This document shows positions 25,065 through 37,339 of a stretch of DNA of 64,000 nucleotides, piece after piece. The notes under the pieces are model-generated. The model ran no database searches. It saw nothing but the letters and a program-made list of their open reading frames with translations, and was not told the origin of the DNA. The DNA lies in assembly GCA_033439765.1 (NCBI GenBank), contig JAULSN010000003.1, forward strand, positions 5,084,001 to 5,148,000. Reading direction: 5' to 3'. How positions within the stretch are numbered: position 1 is the stretch's first letter; each line of letters begins with the position of its first letter. Source of the stretch: Lasiosphaeria ovina. Its lineage: Eukaryota; Ascomycota; Sordariomycetes; Sordariales; Lasiosphaeriaceae. The position numbers and the translations under genes were made by a program.

Positions 25065-25455
25065 ATGCTGTCCAATCCGCCCCAGGCGAGTGCGCTGCAC
25101 TCGCGCCAACGGCAACATCGACGACAAAACTCGACGCCGTCGGCCTTGAAAGCCGTCAAGATCGCCCCCCTGCCCGCCTTCCACCAGCAACGACCACACA
25201 TGGGGCACCGCCGCGGCCTCAGCCTCGACACGCGGCGGCACCAGCAGCTCTCCCCGACATTCCGGCAGGACTACACAACGGTAAGTACTTCGACAACTAA
25301 CCCAGGATTAGCAACGACACCACAGCATGGACTGCGAGAATCGCAGCAGCAACGCATCGCCCGCCCGGGCTCTGGCCAGCCCGCCTTTGGCGACCTTGCA
25401 GCAGCACAACACCAACTCCAGCAGCTGCAGCAGCAACATCAGCAGCAACAACAGC

Positions 25456-25532
<77 letters not shown>

Positions 25533-28217
25533 CAACAACAGGACCCAAATGACGGCTATCTCCTGTCTCCTCATGGCACACCGCAACACCAGCACTTTGT
25601 CGACGCTCTCGCGGCCCAGGGCCAGATGACCGACATGTCCAGCGTGCCGTTCGACGCGTACATGGAGCCTATGAACGCCATCATGAAGAAGAACCAGGCA
25701 AATTTCGTAGCCAACGACGGCATGAGCTCGGCCAACGACTTTGACTTCTTCGGGCCCGACAGCGCGCTGTCGACGCCCACGTTCATGACGTTTCCCGAGG
25801 CCAGTCCGGCCGGGTCGGCAGGACACGGCTGGATCTCGGAGGGCGAGACGGCGAGCACGCACACGCGCCGCACGTCGAGGAGGATAAGCAACGGCATCCT
25901 CGACAAGGTGGTCAAGTTCGAGGCCATGGGGACTGGTCTAGACATGTCTGCGCAGAGACCAGCCACACCACCGACACAGAATGACACAGGTCGGTCATGC
26001 ACATTACCTGAACGAGACCACATAATGCTAACATCTACCACAGGTTGCTTTCCCCCAACACCCACAGAAACACCCCACGACAGGATGGCCAAGCACAGCA
26101 ACGCCACGCCGCCGCCGCCGCAGCAGCAGCAGCAGCAGCAGCAGCGCCCGAGCCGGTTCTCGGACGACTACGACGAGTCGATGGAGGAGACGATCAAGCC
26201 GATGCGCGGGAGCCGGTCGAGCAACCGCAACTCGGGCATCTTTCAGGACCTGCGCCAGCAGGCCGAGGCGCTGGCGCACACGCACACGCCGCAGCGCGCC
26301 AACACGATGCCCATGGCGTTTGCCGGGCATGGCTTGCGCACGCCCGACTTCATGAACATGTCGAACCTCAACGACGAGTTTATCAAGATCGAGAACGCCT
26401 TTGACGGGCTCCCGAGGGTGCAACTAGACCTGTCGCAGGAGCTGCAGCCGGGGAACCACGACGCGTTCAGCAACAAGCCCGACCTGCAGCCGTTCCCGGA
26501 CCTCGACTCGCAGGACACGGTGATGCCGCACCCGCACGGGGCGTACTCGCCGTCGCACCACGGGGCGTCGTCGTCGCCGTCGCGGCGGGGGTCGCCGCAC
26601 CGGCGGACGGACTCGCTGGCGTCCATCGCCAGCGCGGCCAGCATCGCGAGCATCAACATCGACGAGACCAAGACGGACACGGGGGTGACGGGCGACGACA
26701 TCGCGCTGTACATTGAGGGGCCGGACGCGGGCGACGGCAAGTGGGTGTGCGTGTACGAGGGGTGCCTCAAGCGGTTCGGGCGCAAGGAGAACATCAAGAG
26801 CCACGTGCAGACGCACCTCAACGACCGCCAGTACCAGTGCCCGACGTGCAACAAGTGCTTCGTGCGCCAGCACGACCTCAAGCGCCACGCCAAGATCCAC
26901 ACGGGCATCAAGCCGTACCCGTGCGAGTGCGGCAACAGCTTCGCCCGCCACGACGCCCTCACCCGCCACCGCCAGCGCGGCATGTGCATCGGCGCCTTCG
27001 ACGGTGTCGTCAGGAAGGTCGTTAAGCGCGGGCGGCCGCGCAAGCTGCGGCCGGGCCTCGACGAGCGCCTCGAGAAGAGCGAGCGCACGCGCCGCAAGAA
27101 CAATGCTGCCCCCGCGAGCAGCAACAGCAAACACCACGCGTCGACGAGCTCCATCAGCAGCCAGTCGGGCTATTCGGACAGCTCGGCGGCCAACTCGCCG
27201 GCGGCGCACCACGCAGACCTCGACCACGACTTTGACGGGCTCATGGACGACGACGCCTTCCCCGACATGGACATGATGGACGTGGCCATGGCCGACCTGC
27301 CGACGGCGGCGACGAGCATCACCACGGCGTCGCCGACGCTGGACCCGAGCAGCCTGGGGCTGGCCGGCATCGTGTCGACGGCGCCGATGCCGAGCGCCCC
27401 TGCCACCAGCACATCCGACGACGTCGACGACGACATCCTCGCCAGCGTGCTGCGCTCTGCCTCGTCGGCCGAGGCGTACGTCGCCTCGCCGTCCGCCATG
27501 AGCAGCTATAGTCACACGTCCCACGCCTCCGCTGCACCCCACGCCCGAAACAGCACCTCCGATGCAGACTACTACGACCTGCCGAGCATGTACACACACC
27601 CCACAACCATCGCGCCCACTACTACCACCACCACCACTGCCACCGCAACCAACCCAGCCTCCCCCGCCAAGAGCGTCGCCAGCCACTACACGCACCTGCC
27701 GGGCACGCCGCCGGGGCTGTCGGCCAGCAGCAGTTCGCCGCCACCACCAACACGAGACCCTTCCTCCTCTGCCACCACAACAACCACTAGAGACGCATTC
27801 TTCGACGACGCCGACGCCGACGCCAGCGGCATCTCGGACACGAGCATCGGGCTGGGCACGACGGCGGCCGCGCACGCTGCCGACGATGACGAGGACGGGG
27901 ACAGCAGTCTCCTACTCCAGTTCGCAGACGATATCGACCACCCCCAGTCGCATCCACAGCTGTCGCACTCCCATCTCCAAATGCAGATGCAGATGTCGCT
28001 GCAGATGCAGATGCTGCAGCACCACAGCTTGGGTGCGGGTGCGGGCGTCGGCGCCGGCGGGATGTTGCTCGGCAGCGGTGCCGCCAACACAGGTGCTGGT
28101 GCAGGCGCTGGTGTCGTGGGAAGTGGGAGCGGAGCCAAGTTCGTCAATGACGACGACTACGACGCCGCCGTCAGCATGTTTACGAACGTCGACGATGTGT
28201 TTTTCGGCAGCTCGTGA
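25065..28217 (+). CDS. Swi5/Ace2-type C2H2 zinc-finger transcription factor
   Basis: The open frame is interrupted by one 54-base in-frame intron (25990-26043, with CTAAC branch site and CACAG end), giving 1,032 residues. Three C2H2 fingers stand near residue 545-640. Finger 1 has KRFGRKENIKSHVQTH, finger 2 CPTCNKCFVRQHDLKRH, and finger 3 the short CECGNSFARHDALTRH. This is the Swi5/Ace2 signature, including the HTGIKPY linker. In yeast these factors switch on late-mitosis, daughter-cell and cell-wall genes. The N-terminus carries the conserved RRGLSLDTRR, followed by a long Gln tract (about 25400-25540) and a second (26120-26145). Ser/Pro-rich stretches (SRRGSPHRRTD) could be CDK sites. The C-terminus is Asp- and Ala-rich and has a QMQMQ run. 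The start is chosen by the family-like MLSNP beginning. Nuclear; likely cell-cycle phosphorylated. Confidence 0.88.
25400..25540. repeat. CAG/CAA tract encoding polyglutamine
   Basis: Mixed CAG and CAA codons give about 40 nearly uninterrupted Gln in the Swi5-type factor, after a shorter Gln/Leu/His-rich lead-in. The block of CAA codons followed by a block of CAG codons suggests two expansion events. Confidence 0.93.
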
Positions 28218-28442
28218 GAGTTCTTTCCTTCCGTTTCGTTTCGTTTCGTTTCGGCTGTTCTCGCTCCCCTACCGACTCTGCACTCTGTTGCTCTGTTTTT
28301 TTTCGCAAACCTTTGAGAGCGCACCTACCTCCTTTATGAAGGTAGATTATGATGCGAGCGGGAAAGAAAACTGGCGCCTGCCTGCCACGGTGCCGGGGCT
28401 GTGTGCGTGCGTGCGTGCGTGCGTGCGTGCGTGTGTGCGTGT

Positions 28443-28492
<50 letters not shown>

Positions 28493-29242
28493 TCTAGATA
28501 TCTGGTGCTTGGTTTCTTGGTTGGTTGCTTCTGCAGACCACTGTTTCTGTTTCTCATTTTAATTGTGTCTGGGGTGGCGTTCACGAACCGAATCGTCGTG
28601 GGCTTTGTACAACTAGGGAAGGGGACGGGGAAGGGTGGTAAAGGCAGGCAGGAACGAGGTGCAGAGGGGCTTTATTTAATTCTTTCTCGTTGCGGGCGGT
28701 TGTGGACGAGGCCGGCGGGCGGGTGTTTTCTTTCGTCGATCAGCGTTCCGATCACGTTCGGGCCCCGAGACGACGGATCTCGGATATTTGGGTATTTTTC
28801 TTTTGCCTTTTCACTAGCAGGGGTTGGGCACGGGAAGAAAGATTTTGGGGTTGATGACATTTCCTGATTTTGTGTCTTGTTGTTTCTTTTCCTCCTTTGC
28901 GCGGCCCGTGCTTGTTTAGCGAGTTTACGGGACAGTACAGGATTTTGCCTCTCACGTCCCCACGTTTTCTCGTCTGTCCCCCGAAGCTTGGCTCTTTTAT
29001 GCTTCGGCTCGCTAGTTAGCCGCCATACTTGCCTCCCTACTACCGACCGTATTGATGTTGGGGTTTTTCCTGCCTGCGCGAAGCACCGCGCGCGACATGT
29101 CATGTTTCGAGTCTCCATCCCACACAGTGTCCCCGTCTGGCGGCGATCAGTAGCGCACGTCAACGACACAACTAGAAGACAAGGTGCTGGTGAAATCGCT
29201 ATACTACCGCTGTGTGCAACTAAAACTCGAATCAACTTGTAC
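28218..29242. other. Intergenic between convergent genes
   Basis: Contains the 3' flanks of the Swi5-type gene (plus) and the small membrane protein gene (minus), and a (TGCG)n/(TG)n microsatellite. No gene is supported. Confidence 0.5.
28401..28490. repeat. (TGCG)n then (TG)n microsatellite
   Basis: A compound repeat about 185 bases after the Swi5-type stop codon, probably in its 3' untranslated region. Confidence 0.93.
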
Positions 29243-30054
29243 TTACCGCAGACGACGCAGCAGCGGCCTCCCCGTAATCCACCTCAAATAGACTTTGGCC
29301 ACCGAGAAAAGCACCACAACGAGCGTCATAAAAATGAGCAAGACGTTAAAGACCATGAAGAGGCCCGTCACGAAGCAAACAGATCGCACGTCGGTATAGA
29401 CCTCGATGTCGGTGACCACGCGAACGTCGCGTCCCTCTGCCCCTACCCCGTTCAACAAATGTGCTCCGTTCCCGTTGACCATTGGACACACCGCCCCGTC
29501 CTCTTCTTCTTGCACGTGGTTGGTCGGGGCTGCGGCCTGGACGGGTACAATCTCCTGCGTGGCGGCAAGCAGGACACGAGTCAGTCTTCAATGCATCGAG
29601 TGGCTGGGCACGTTGGGGACATCAAACTTACCTGTGTCATGACAACATCAATCCGGGCTTCTCTGGGGTCGTTGAAGCTGTCCTGGGGTCTCGTGACGTG
29701 TGCCGTCCAAGGCGAAACAAATGTGAGCCGGAAAAAGCAGCCACGGCGGCTCCAGCTGCATTTTTTTCTCGCGTCTCCGACCTCGTCGACGAGGGAGCCG
29801 AGGGTGGGGTTGACAGAGATGGTGGTTGTGGGTTCGTCCTTATTAGCAGGGTGGGTGACCTCCTGCCCTGGCGGGTGCGTGTCCGCGATGGTATAAAGGC
29901 GCGGCCCAATCAGCCCGCGGCCCAGAGTCCGGTCGTGGAATTTGAACCATTTCTTCGTGTGCGACAGGCCGCCGGCCATCTTTGGCCGTGTGAATGGGCT
30001 GTGGGCGGTCGACGGTGGAGTAACAATGAGCTTTGCTGGATGACTGGGAGACAA
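29243..30054 (-). CDS. Hypothetical single-pass membrane protein
   Basis: Two exons, 30054-29632 and 29554-29243, joined at a GTAAGT..CGCAG intron of 77 bases, giving 244 residues (219 if translation starts at the inner Met near 29979). The first exon has a WFKFHDRTLGRGLIG block and an SWSRRGCFFRLTFVSPW region. The second has an acidic stretch and one strong membrane helix near the C-terminus (VCFVTGLFMVFNVLLIFMTL), followed by a basic tail RPLLRRLR. The basic C-terminal end suggests the tail is cytosolic. No signal peptide is seen and I do not recognise the family, so no function is assigned. Splicing removes an in-frame stop, which supports the intron. Confidence 0.62.
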
Positions 30055-31249
30055 ATTGGCAGGGCTGGCTTGTCTTGCTGCTATTGATATGATGCTTGAG
30101 GGAAAACTGTGAGGTTTGCGAGCGCTCTCCAGCTTTGGGTCAAAACAAACACTTCCATTTCCATGCCTCCTTCCGCTTGCTGGCTGTTTTTTTTTTTTTT
30201 CGGCGGGAACGCATCACGGACCAGATGGAGGCAAGCCACGGCTTGATGGGAAGGAAGGCCCCAGACTGTGACCTGGTATTTCTGGAAGTGAATAGGGATT
30301 GATCCACACTTTCCTCGTGAGATCCGAGTCGATCTTTCCATGTCTATTTCAACAACTAAAGCCAGCCACATCCTATATGGGTACCGTAGCCCGGTCCCAA
30401 GTCCAGCAGTCTAATAGACTCCTGCCGAGGTGTTTTCTCTCGCCTCTCAGGGGCGACTTCCACGGCTAGATATATCACCAAAGTGAACTGGGTTACATTT
30501 ACCATGCACACACTATATCAGGCAGCTTCAATAGTTCACGAGCAGACCCTCGCCTTCATCATGAGTCCTGCATACTTTTGCAATCCAATAATTACCTGCA
30601 AGCATGTCAATTACAGAACCCTCCCAGGCATGATTCGAGCAGACACCATGGCCACCGAAAATGAGCTGAGACTAGATACATTCGTTCGAATGAACCCGGT
30701 CTCCGAACCATCGTCTGTTTCGGCTTAAAGCATTTAGAAAAATGACTTACAAATATTTTCTATTAACTAAATATGGAAAAAAGAATATTAGCACAATAAC
30801 CAAACAATAAGACTCAAGCCCCCCGTGTTTCATCCTCTAAATCGATTCATCTCAGCTATTGTCCTCTCCTCTCGACCCTAGTGGCGAACCAAAGCGTCCC
30901 TATTGTTCAGTCCGCTCGCAACGCCCCCGTTGCCGCGCAGAACAATAGGCAGCCGGCTCTCCTCCGTGCAGGCACTGTAGGCGCACAGTGTCCGCAGCTG
31001 CAGGCGGTTCGGTGCGATTTCTCTCCCTGACTATAAAATCTCGTGAGGTCATGCGCAGCAGCACAACCTGAGCCGGTTCTTCGCATTTCACACAAAACAG
31101 CAGACAGGATACAGAAAAAGGCACGCAACTTTCAAGGTGAGCATGTCGGACTTTCCTGGCCAGACTCGACTCGGTCACTGACGCGTCCCCAGAGAAGCCG
31201 AGATACCCCGGCGCATTTTTACCCTCTTTCAGGGGGCACACTCGGCGCG
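30055..31249. other. Intergenic, divergent upstream region
   Basis: Upstream of both the small membrane protein gene (minus) and the DUF4470-MYND gene (plus). A T14 run is at 30187-30200. An 81-codon frame at 30483-30728 shows no motif and is not called. A pyrimidine-CAG at 31222-31231 could end a leader intron of the downstream gene. Confidence 0.45.
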
Positions 31250-33682
31250 ATGCTGTCGCCCGAACTGCAGGCCTCGACGCGGCCGCTCTACGCCGTGGGC
31301 AACACGCCGGCAATCAGCCTGACGCGGTGCCTGCCGCAGGGCCTGGATGCCGATGTGCTGCTGGTCGGGTGCGGAGACGTGCGCCACCTCCTCTACACGG
31401 CGTATGCCAACCTCGGCTTCCCCGCGCGCCGCCTCGACATCACGGCCTGCGACGTCAACCCCCACGTCATTGGTAATTAATATCAGCTGTCTGACCGACT
31501 CACCGGAGGACCCCGAGACTGATGCTAGCAGCGCGGAATGTCGTGTTCTTGACCCTGGTTCTGGACGGGGGCGCGGCCGTGTCGCCCGTCCAGATCTGGA
31601 ACATCTACTACCACTTATACGTGGACGCCGACGACATGCACGCCCTGGAAGCGCAGGCCGAGAAGCTCGTGGGGCTTTCCGGCAGCCTCGACGACTGGCA
31701 CACCGGCACTTACGGCACCACCATCCGCTTCTGCGACGCCGACTCGCTCGCCGACGTGCGCGGCATCTGGGCCGAGTACGTCCATGGGGCGCGGGCCAAA
31801 GAGTCGCCCGCGTACCAGTCGCAGTTCGGCGACAAGCTGGGCGCCTCGCGGCGCTTCAAGGACAAGTGGTGCGGTCCGGGCTTCAACATGCACTCGACGT
31901 CGCGCTCCGGTGCCCCCCTTTCGCGCGACATGGTCAAGGACCTGATCAAAGCCCTGGCACGTTACTGGCAGACCGGGCTGGCCAGGCCCGCGCCGCCTGC
32001 CACGAAGCTGTATGCCAACCCCACGTTTGCCGAGGCGCTGTCGGAGCGCTCTGTTCTGGCCTGGCCCTCCGATCCGCTCCTCTCCTTCCACCTCGCTACG
32101 GCCGAGGCCAACCTGACCGAACTGTCTCCTCTGCGGCTCGACGACGACAAGGCGGCCGAAACCTCGCGGCTGTTCGAGGCAGCCCAGGTGCAGTTCCGGG
32201 CTTGGGTGGACGCCTTCCGGGCTGCCGCGTCCGCTTCAAGCACGACCATCCGCTTCATCACGGCGGACGGCTTCGCCCTGTGTCACACCCTCCAGCACAA
32301 CGTTGAAACTGGCGCCATGTGTGCTCATTGGTACCGTCGCAAGCTTGGATTCCAGGCCCTGGAGTTGGCAGAGAGCGAGTACGGCAAGGAGGGCACGGCC
32401 CCCACCAAGTTCGACGTCATCGACACGTCCAACATCGCCGACTACTGCGGCGTCATCAACCTGCTCGTCTCGGCCGGCCCGCTGCTCAAGGACGCGCCGT
32501 CGTCGACCGTCTACACGGAGATCATGACGCGGGGCGGCGCGAGCGACAGCGCCAAGTTCGGCGCGCTCCTCTGCGGCCACACCAAGACCGTCTCGATCCT
32601 TCTCGGCCTAGCCCCTGTCGAGTGTTGGACCAACGCCACGACCGAGTCCGTCGTCGACGAGTGTCTGGCCGCTATTGCCAGCAGCGACGAAGCGACGCTA
32701 GGCGAGGGTGGGCTCAAGATCCACTCGCGGCTGGCGTGGAAGCACGGCCGGCTCTTCTCCGGCCGGGCCCCGTCGGCGCCGTCGCAGAAGCTGGCCGTGA
32801 AGCCCGAGGACCTCGAGATCTTGGCGTACCAGATCTACCGCAACATGCTGGCCGACACTCGAGCTCCCATTGGCGCGCCCAAGTACAACCGCGTGAGCTT
32901 CCTGGCCTTCCTCAAGGCTGTGTGCAAGACGGTCGCGGTGCAGCCGGCAGGGTCCGAGTCGCCACTCGTCGCGCAGCTGCTTGCCCAGAGCCTCGGTAGG
33001 CCCGATGCCTCGGAGGCAGACAGCCTGCACCGCCACGACCTGCTTCTCGAGATGGCGCAGCTGGGGCTCTACTCGAGTCCTGAGCTCGACCCCGGTAGTA
33101 ACGACTCCCCATTGGCTCCGTTCAACAAGTGGGCGGCCATGCTCGCTACCGTCAGTGTCACGCTCGTTGTGCCGCCGGAGCAGTGGCAGGCTGAACTGCG
33201 GCGCACGGGCGGGTTCGTACTGCTGGGCCTCGTGCGGTGCCGGGCCGCCAACAAGATGGGCTGGCAGGACGTAACGCGCCAGTCGCTGTACAGCAACATG
33301 CAGGTGGCGTTTGGCGCCATTGAGGTACACGGGACGCGCGATCACGACAACTTTTTAGTGACGCTCCCCCGCGAGGACCCGGCCGGCTTCTCGGGGTCGT
33401 CTGCCCTCGTCGCCACCTTCAACGTCGCGGCGGCCACGCTAACGGCGCACGACACGCACGTGTCTATTATCTCGTACAAGAGCGTCGCCGCATACATCGA
33501 GTCAGGTTACTTCCTGGAGCCCTTCTTTGAGGCGCACGTCCTCGACGAGGACCACGTCTTTATCACAAAGAACCCCCCCGGCCAGAAGGGTCCTCATCAC
33601 ATCGTCGGCGGGTTGCCGCCTGCGTTGTCTGCTGAAGCCGCTCCGCAGCAGACACCTCAAGCTAGCACCAGCACAACCTCAT

Positions 33683-33718
<36 letters not shown>

Positions 33719-35130
33719 TATCGGCCAACATCGACGGCAGCACAGGCGAGATCGTGTCGGTGACGCTACGGCAGAACATCACGTCAGACCGGGGCAAGCG
33801 GCTGCTAGCGGACATCAAGTCGCCCATCACTCTGCGACCCACGTCATCGTCGCCATTCACTGTCGAGCTGGTCCTGGGCGCACCGGGCGGCGTCATCTTC
33901 GGGCCGCAGCCGCTCGTGCTCCCCCTCACAGCCCCCGTGCCGATCCAGCTGCACCACACCAAGACGCGCGTGGCGCGCCGCTCGGGCTACGTCGAGGTCA
34001 TCGTCGCCACGCCCGCCACCGATGCGGTCGCCGTCTCGTCGCCAGAGATGGACGCGTACCTGCTGCCGACGGCGCTGATGGAGTGGCCGGGAAAACAGGA
34101 CAACACGAAGAAGGCAATGGTCCCCGCGACGCTCAACGTGCCGCACGTCAGCCTCGACACGCTGCCGATCCTTGCCGTCGACTCCAAATCGCGGCTGAAG
34201 TTCCTGTCGACGCTCTCGTCGCTGATCTTCTCGGCGCGCGAGCGCCGGCTGCGTGAGGCCGCGCTGGCCTCAGACACAACACCAGACTCTGCACGCCTCA
34301 ACTTCAAAGAGTCCCTCTTCACCATGTTCAACGTGGCGGCGGGTCTACAAGGCGGCGCCACCGGGCTCTTCGCGCTGCACAACCCGTCGGGCGGCGGTAT
34401 TCACATGCTGGTGTTTGTCAACGCGGTGCGCCTGGACGGTGCGGCGGCAAGCGTGGTTCTAGACGCAGCCGTGATTCCCTTCACGCACGCGATCCTGTCA
34501 TCGGGCCGCCTCGAGGCGTTCCTGCTCGTGCTGCGCACGCTCGAGTGCTGCACGCTGACGGTCGACGAGGGCGAGCTGGGGTTGTGGAAGCGTGCTCTGC
34601 CTGCGTTAGCCGAGCGCTGCCGCACGTGGGAGCACGGCGAGCGGTGCCAGTATTCCGCGCGCTGGGGCGGCAAGCCCGCAGCTCCCGTCAGTCTGGAGGC
34701 GGGCGAGTCTGTGCTGTGCTCGTGCGGCGCGGGCAAGCTGCCGGAGCGATTCATCGCGCTGCCGGACTGGGAGGTGGCTGCGCGGTTCGCGACGCGCGTG
34801 GCGATCAGCCCTGTGTTCGCGACGCCGTTTGTCGAGGAGCTGATCGATGGCGAAACGGCCAGGACGTTCAAGGCGGCGTCGAAGGCGGCTGAGGCTGCTG
34901 AGAAGGCAGGCGGCGCGGAAAAGAAGGAGGAGGAGGGGGATGAGGAGGACGTCGGCGACGTCGAGGTGCCGGCGCTGGCCATGCCCGAGGCGTGCCGCGC
35001 GTGTGGGCGCATCGACGCCACGCTCAAGGCGTGCGGCCGCTGCCGTGCAGTCAAATACTGCACGGCCGCGTGCCAGAAGAAAGATTGGAAGAAGCACCGC
35101 ATGGAGTGCGAGGATGCCGCCGCCGCATGA
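31250..35130 (+). CDS. DUF4470 and MYND zinc-finger protein
   Basis: Exon 1 is 31250-31472. Exon 2 starts at 31532 (or 31529, same frame) and ends at 35130. The product is about 1,273 residues. Residues about 14-110 match the fungal DUF4470 domain, with RPLYAVGNTPAISLT and DVLLVGCGDVRHLLYT. The GCGDVRHLL stretch resembles a nucleotide- or SAM-binding loop, but methyltransferase activity is not shown. The extreme C-terminus (about 1229-1267) is a complete MYND finger, CRACG..CGRCRAVKYC..C..H..C, which in other proteins binds proline-rich partner peptides. A Pro-Glu dipeptide run (33687-33719) separates the two halves. Crossing the intron joins HVI to ARNVV, as in other DUF4470 proteins. The role is likely scaffold or regulator; nothing nearby narrows it. 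Confidence 0.85.
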
Positions 35131-35659
35131 GGCAGGAGGCTGTGCCGCCTTGGTGGTGCTATGCTGTGCTGTGCTGTGTTTGTTTTTCTCTAAACATTTA
35201 TTTTAAAGTTACGAGTCCGCGTGGACAGTGGCGTGGGCCACGCAATTTGCCGTGGTCACGCCTTCCTCAACCTAAGACGGTATAATAGAGGGGGAAGGGA
35301 CGGGTGTGATAGTTTCTTTTCCTTTTTTTACTCCTCCACTTGCTTGATAGGATGGGACCCTGCTAGTTGTAACCAGATAATTAGCACGGCCGTCAAATAT
35401 CGCACAATACACCCAAAATTCGTCGACTTTCCTAGCACACGCTGTGCGGCGTGCCACATCTTGCGTCCAACACAATCTGCCGTGTTTACCAGGTAGGCCC
35501 TCTGTGTCGTGCAAGATTCGGTAAACTCGACGCTGTGGTGCTGCGTGGCACAGCGACCTACTATTCTCCCAAGGAAATGTCGCCGACTGTCTGGGCTGGT
35601 CTACGGTGCTGCCGAAATATCCTAACGTGAACACCAGTCCAACAATTGCGGTGGCCTTT
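35131..35659. other. Intergenic between convergent genes
   Basis: 3' flanks of the DUF4470-MYND gene and of the hypothetical gene on minus. No motif-bearing frame. Confidence 0.45.
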
Positions 35660-36133
35660 TTAGTTTGACATGATGAACCAGTCTTCCTCTTGGGTACTCT
35701 CTCTCTGCTCATCATGGCTACAGAATCTTGAGCAAGCAACTTGCCCGTTTTGACCACTGGGGCACGCATCCTGCGTAAACGCCGTGACTCCTCCGGTGAG
35801 GCAGTGGTCAACGGTTAAGCTGAGCTTGGTATAGTCGTCCGAGACAGCGATGATAACCTTGTCGGCCCCATCAGCAATGGAGAGCAGGTTGACGACGGCA
35901 CTGTAGTTGAACCACAGCTCGAAATCGTGGCGATGGGGGTCGTAGACCGCGAAGTCGCCGGCGTCCAGGTAGAGGGTAACATCGCAACTGAAGGAAGTAC
36001 GCGTGGGGCGAATAAGCTTTATAGTAATGCCATGCTTGCCCAAGAGGGGGTAACCGCTAGCAGCTAGGGGGGCAGGAGCCTGATGGCTAGCAGCCCACGG
36101 CCGCGGCGGCTGGTCGAGGTCAGAGAGACCCAT
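35660..36133 (-). CDS. Hypothetical protein, possibly with an upstream exon
   Basis: A 157-residue frame that looks coding: alternating strand-like segments (ITIKLIRPTRTSFSCDVTLY, then DFAVYDPHRHDFELWF) and a C-terminal stretch rich in Cys. An upstream frame on the same strand, ending near 36172 at an AACAG/GTACTTGG junction, encodes MFENFGSVYLVWYRTGK and could be a first exon, but no acceptor could be fixed. I do not recognise the family. It lacks a signal peptide and membrane helix. Confidence 0.4.
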   Translation of the reverse strand: MGLSDLDQPPRPWAASHQAPAPLAASGYPLLGKHGITIKLIRPTRTSFSCDVTLYLDAGDFAVYDPHRHDFELWFNYSAVVNLLSIADGADKVIIAVSDDYTKLSLTVDHCLTGGVTAFTQDACPSGQNGQVACSRFCSHDEQRESTQEEDWFIMSN

Positions 36134-36808
36134 GCGAGGAGGGGAGCTACCGGGAGGGGGTTGCTGATGGCCAAGTACCTGTTATTTATCACCTCATCGA
36201 GTTTGCCGGTTCTATACCACACTAGGTATACGGACCCGAAATTCTCAAACACTATGTACTGGTTTCAACATCGCAACTAATATCCCAAAGGCTCCAAGCT
36301 GTGCCCGTCCAAGTTCGATTTCTTTAGTCCACAGAAGAGATAGGCCGTCCAAACTAACATCGGAGGATAGAATGCCACGTCCGAAGTTAGCTCAATGAAC
36401 GTCTGAGCCGAGCTGGTAACTAATCTTGCACAATGCTTATAGATGATCTCAAAGATAGGTGGAATTCAGATGGCGAAATTGTATCGACATTTCTTAATGT
36501 TTCCACTTTCTCGGCAACACCTCCACTTGGCACTACGCTCGCCCCTCCCTAGGCATCGCGAATAGTCACGCCGAACCCCCGGTGTACTGTTTCATCTTAA
36601 AGATGGCAGAATACAACAGACGAAATCCGTCCTTCGGGGCACGGCAGTTAGAGACGAGAATCGAGGCGGCTTGGAGGCCCAGACAGTTCCTCGCATCACG
36701 CGTAGCTCAACACGTCTCGCCTGCCCGCCTCCTTTTCCCCACAACGGCAACCAGCATAGCAATCCCGCCGCTGCCAACCTCCCCGATAGTTGATGCGAGC
36801 GTCGCCTA
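36134..36808. other. Intergenic, mostly AT-rich
   Basis: Upstream sequence of two weakly supported genes pointing apart. A 132-codon plus frame at 36582-36980 overlaps the next entry in another frame and could be a first exon after a frameshift, but it has no motif. Confidence 0.35.
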
Positions 36809-37339
36809 TTGGCCATTCTTGGGGCTCGCTGTGAAAGGCATCCAGTGGAGCCAATGGAGCGGCTGGCACAACCGTTCAACCGCTATGCTTGGGTGGTGGA
36901 GCCGCCGCAGTCGGTTGGAGACTTCAGCAGCGAACGAGCACGCCGCATCGGGCAGTTCTACTCTCGTTTGGTCCATTTGATCATGTCCGATGAGACGGAA
37001 ACCTTCGACACCACAAAGGAGAGGATCGAGGCCGCTGCGAAATATGTGCAATTCATCGGCCCCGCATTCTTCGACGTCCATTCTAAGGAATTCGCAACGG
37101 ACATGTACGCGCCACTTGATGTCTCCAAGATAACTTGGGAGACCGTCTTGGACCTATTCCCATATATCGACAAAAATGCGGGGAAGTATACCAAGGTCCT
37201 GGGTCGAGCTGCGATCGGCGAACCGGCTGCACACTGGAACCCAAAATACGAGAGGGCTCGGGTGGGGACGATGTCCTCACAACTCGCGATGAAGTCTTTG
37301 GTGGTTTCGGGCATGAGCGGGGTTGTTGGCCGGAGATAA
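36809..37339 (+). CDS. Hypothetical protein
   Basis: A 176-residue open frame with normal amino-acid composition and helical character, for example FSSERARRIGQFYSRLVHLI, ERIEAAAKYVQFIGPAFFD and ITWETVLDLFPYIDKNAGKY. These look like real protein rather than a shadow frame, and the opposite strand is Ser/Thr-rich noise. The beginning is uncertain; the true start may be further upstream or in another frame. No family recognised, no function assigned. Confidence 0.4.
   Translation: MAILGARCERHPVEPMERLAQPFNRYAWVVEPPQSVGDFSSERARRIGQFYSRLVHLIMSDETETFDTTKERIEAAAKYVQFIGPAFFDVHSKEFATDMYAPLDVSKITWETVLDLFPYIDKNAGKYTKVLGRAAIGEPAAHWNPKYERARVGTMSSQLAMKSLVVSGMSGVVGRR

Noticed and set aside
25281..25325. Apparent 45-base intron (GTAAGT..CACAG) in the Swi5-type gene
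   Set aside because: It keeps frame and the translation (TTPQHGLRESQQQR) looks conserved-type coding, so it is read through. RNA data would decide.
26424..27875. 483-codon minus frame opposite the Swi5-type gene
   Set aside because: It is an antisense shadow, Arg/Ala-rich, without any motif.
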